6,006 nt of DNA from positions 1-6,006 of the forward strand of contig PUOI01000058.1 of NCBI GenBank assembly GCA_003552765.1, given 5' to 3'. The position numbers and the translations under genes are program-made. The notes under the pieces are model-generated. The model was not told the origin of the DNA and searched no databases. It worked only from the letters and a program-made list of their open reading frames with translations. Position 1 is the first letter of the stretch, and each line of letters begins with the position of its first letter. The DNA is from Candidatus Hydrogenedentota bacterium. GTDB lineage: Bacteria; Hydrogenedentota; Hydrogenedentia; Hydrogenedentales; SLHB01. Positions 5,953 through 6,006 of this stretch are shown piece by piece.

Positions 5953-6006
5953 CTACTCGGTGCTTACGGCGTCCTTGCCCTCGAAGGCCGATATCAGGGC
6001 GTGCCA
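5953..6006 (-). CDS. Possible C-terminal end of a further gene (runs off the right edge)
   Basis: Reading in from the right edge on the minus strand, one frame gives WHALISAFEGKDAVSTE and a TAG stop at 5955-5953. The end is plausible as a coding terminus: a helix-like, mixed-charge sequence, after which the DNA turns AT-rich with a T6 run. It could belong to many families; a Gfo/Idh/MocA-type dehydrogenase tail is one thought but cannot be supported from 17 residues. It would lie upstream of nadA in the same orientation, with nearly 300 bases between them. Confidence 0.4.
   Translation of the reverse strand, partial: WHALISAFEGKDAVSTE

Overview
The window reads as a bacterial chromosome segment of moderately high GC, probably from a Gram-negative-type organism: it carries a signal-peptide-bearing M16 metallopeptidase and canonical Shine-Dalgarno sites. 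The intergenic hairpin repeats (for example a CACGGGCT/GGA/AGCCCGTG unit) remind me of repeats in uncultured Planctomycetes, Verrucomicrobia and Hydrogenedentota genomes. That is memory-based and weak, and no marker gene here fixes the taxon.

Layout from left to right. (1) The N-terminal 84 codons of a minus-strand family 2 glycosyltransferase run off the left edge, with a good promoter so close to the start codon that the mRNA should be nearly leaderless. (2) A gene-free stretch of about 540 bases (254-789) is packed with hairpins: a tandem inverted hairpin pair (345-385), two further hairpins (411-468), a lone DnaA-box match (473-481) and a composite palindromic element of about 200 bases (491-690). 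(3) A plus-strand HAD-superfamily phosphatase or phosphomutase (790-1455) is followed by a terminator shared with the convergent gene. (4) A large minus-strand two-domain M16 zinc peptidase (1537-4419) is predicted to be exported. (5) A strong stem-loop terminator (4512-4557) separates it from (6) nadA, quinolinate synthase (minus, 4581-5660), which has a structured leader of about 190 bases and a plausible promoter. (7) At the right edge lie the last 17 codons of a possible further minus-strand gene.

The genes do not form an evident pathway. nadA is de novo NAD synthesis without nadB or nadC in view, and the M16 peptidase is an envelope or periplasmic protein with its own leader and RBS. The glycosyltransferase and the HAD enzyme are divergent, separated by the repeat-rich spacer. 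I found no mobile-element gene, CRISPR array, tRNA or rRNA. The parts most worth a second look are the repeat-rich spacer, the near-leaderless glycosyltransferase start and the nadA leader.
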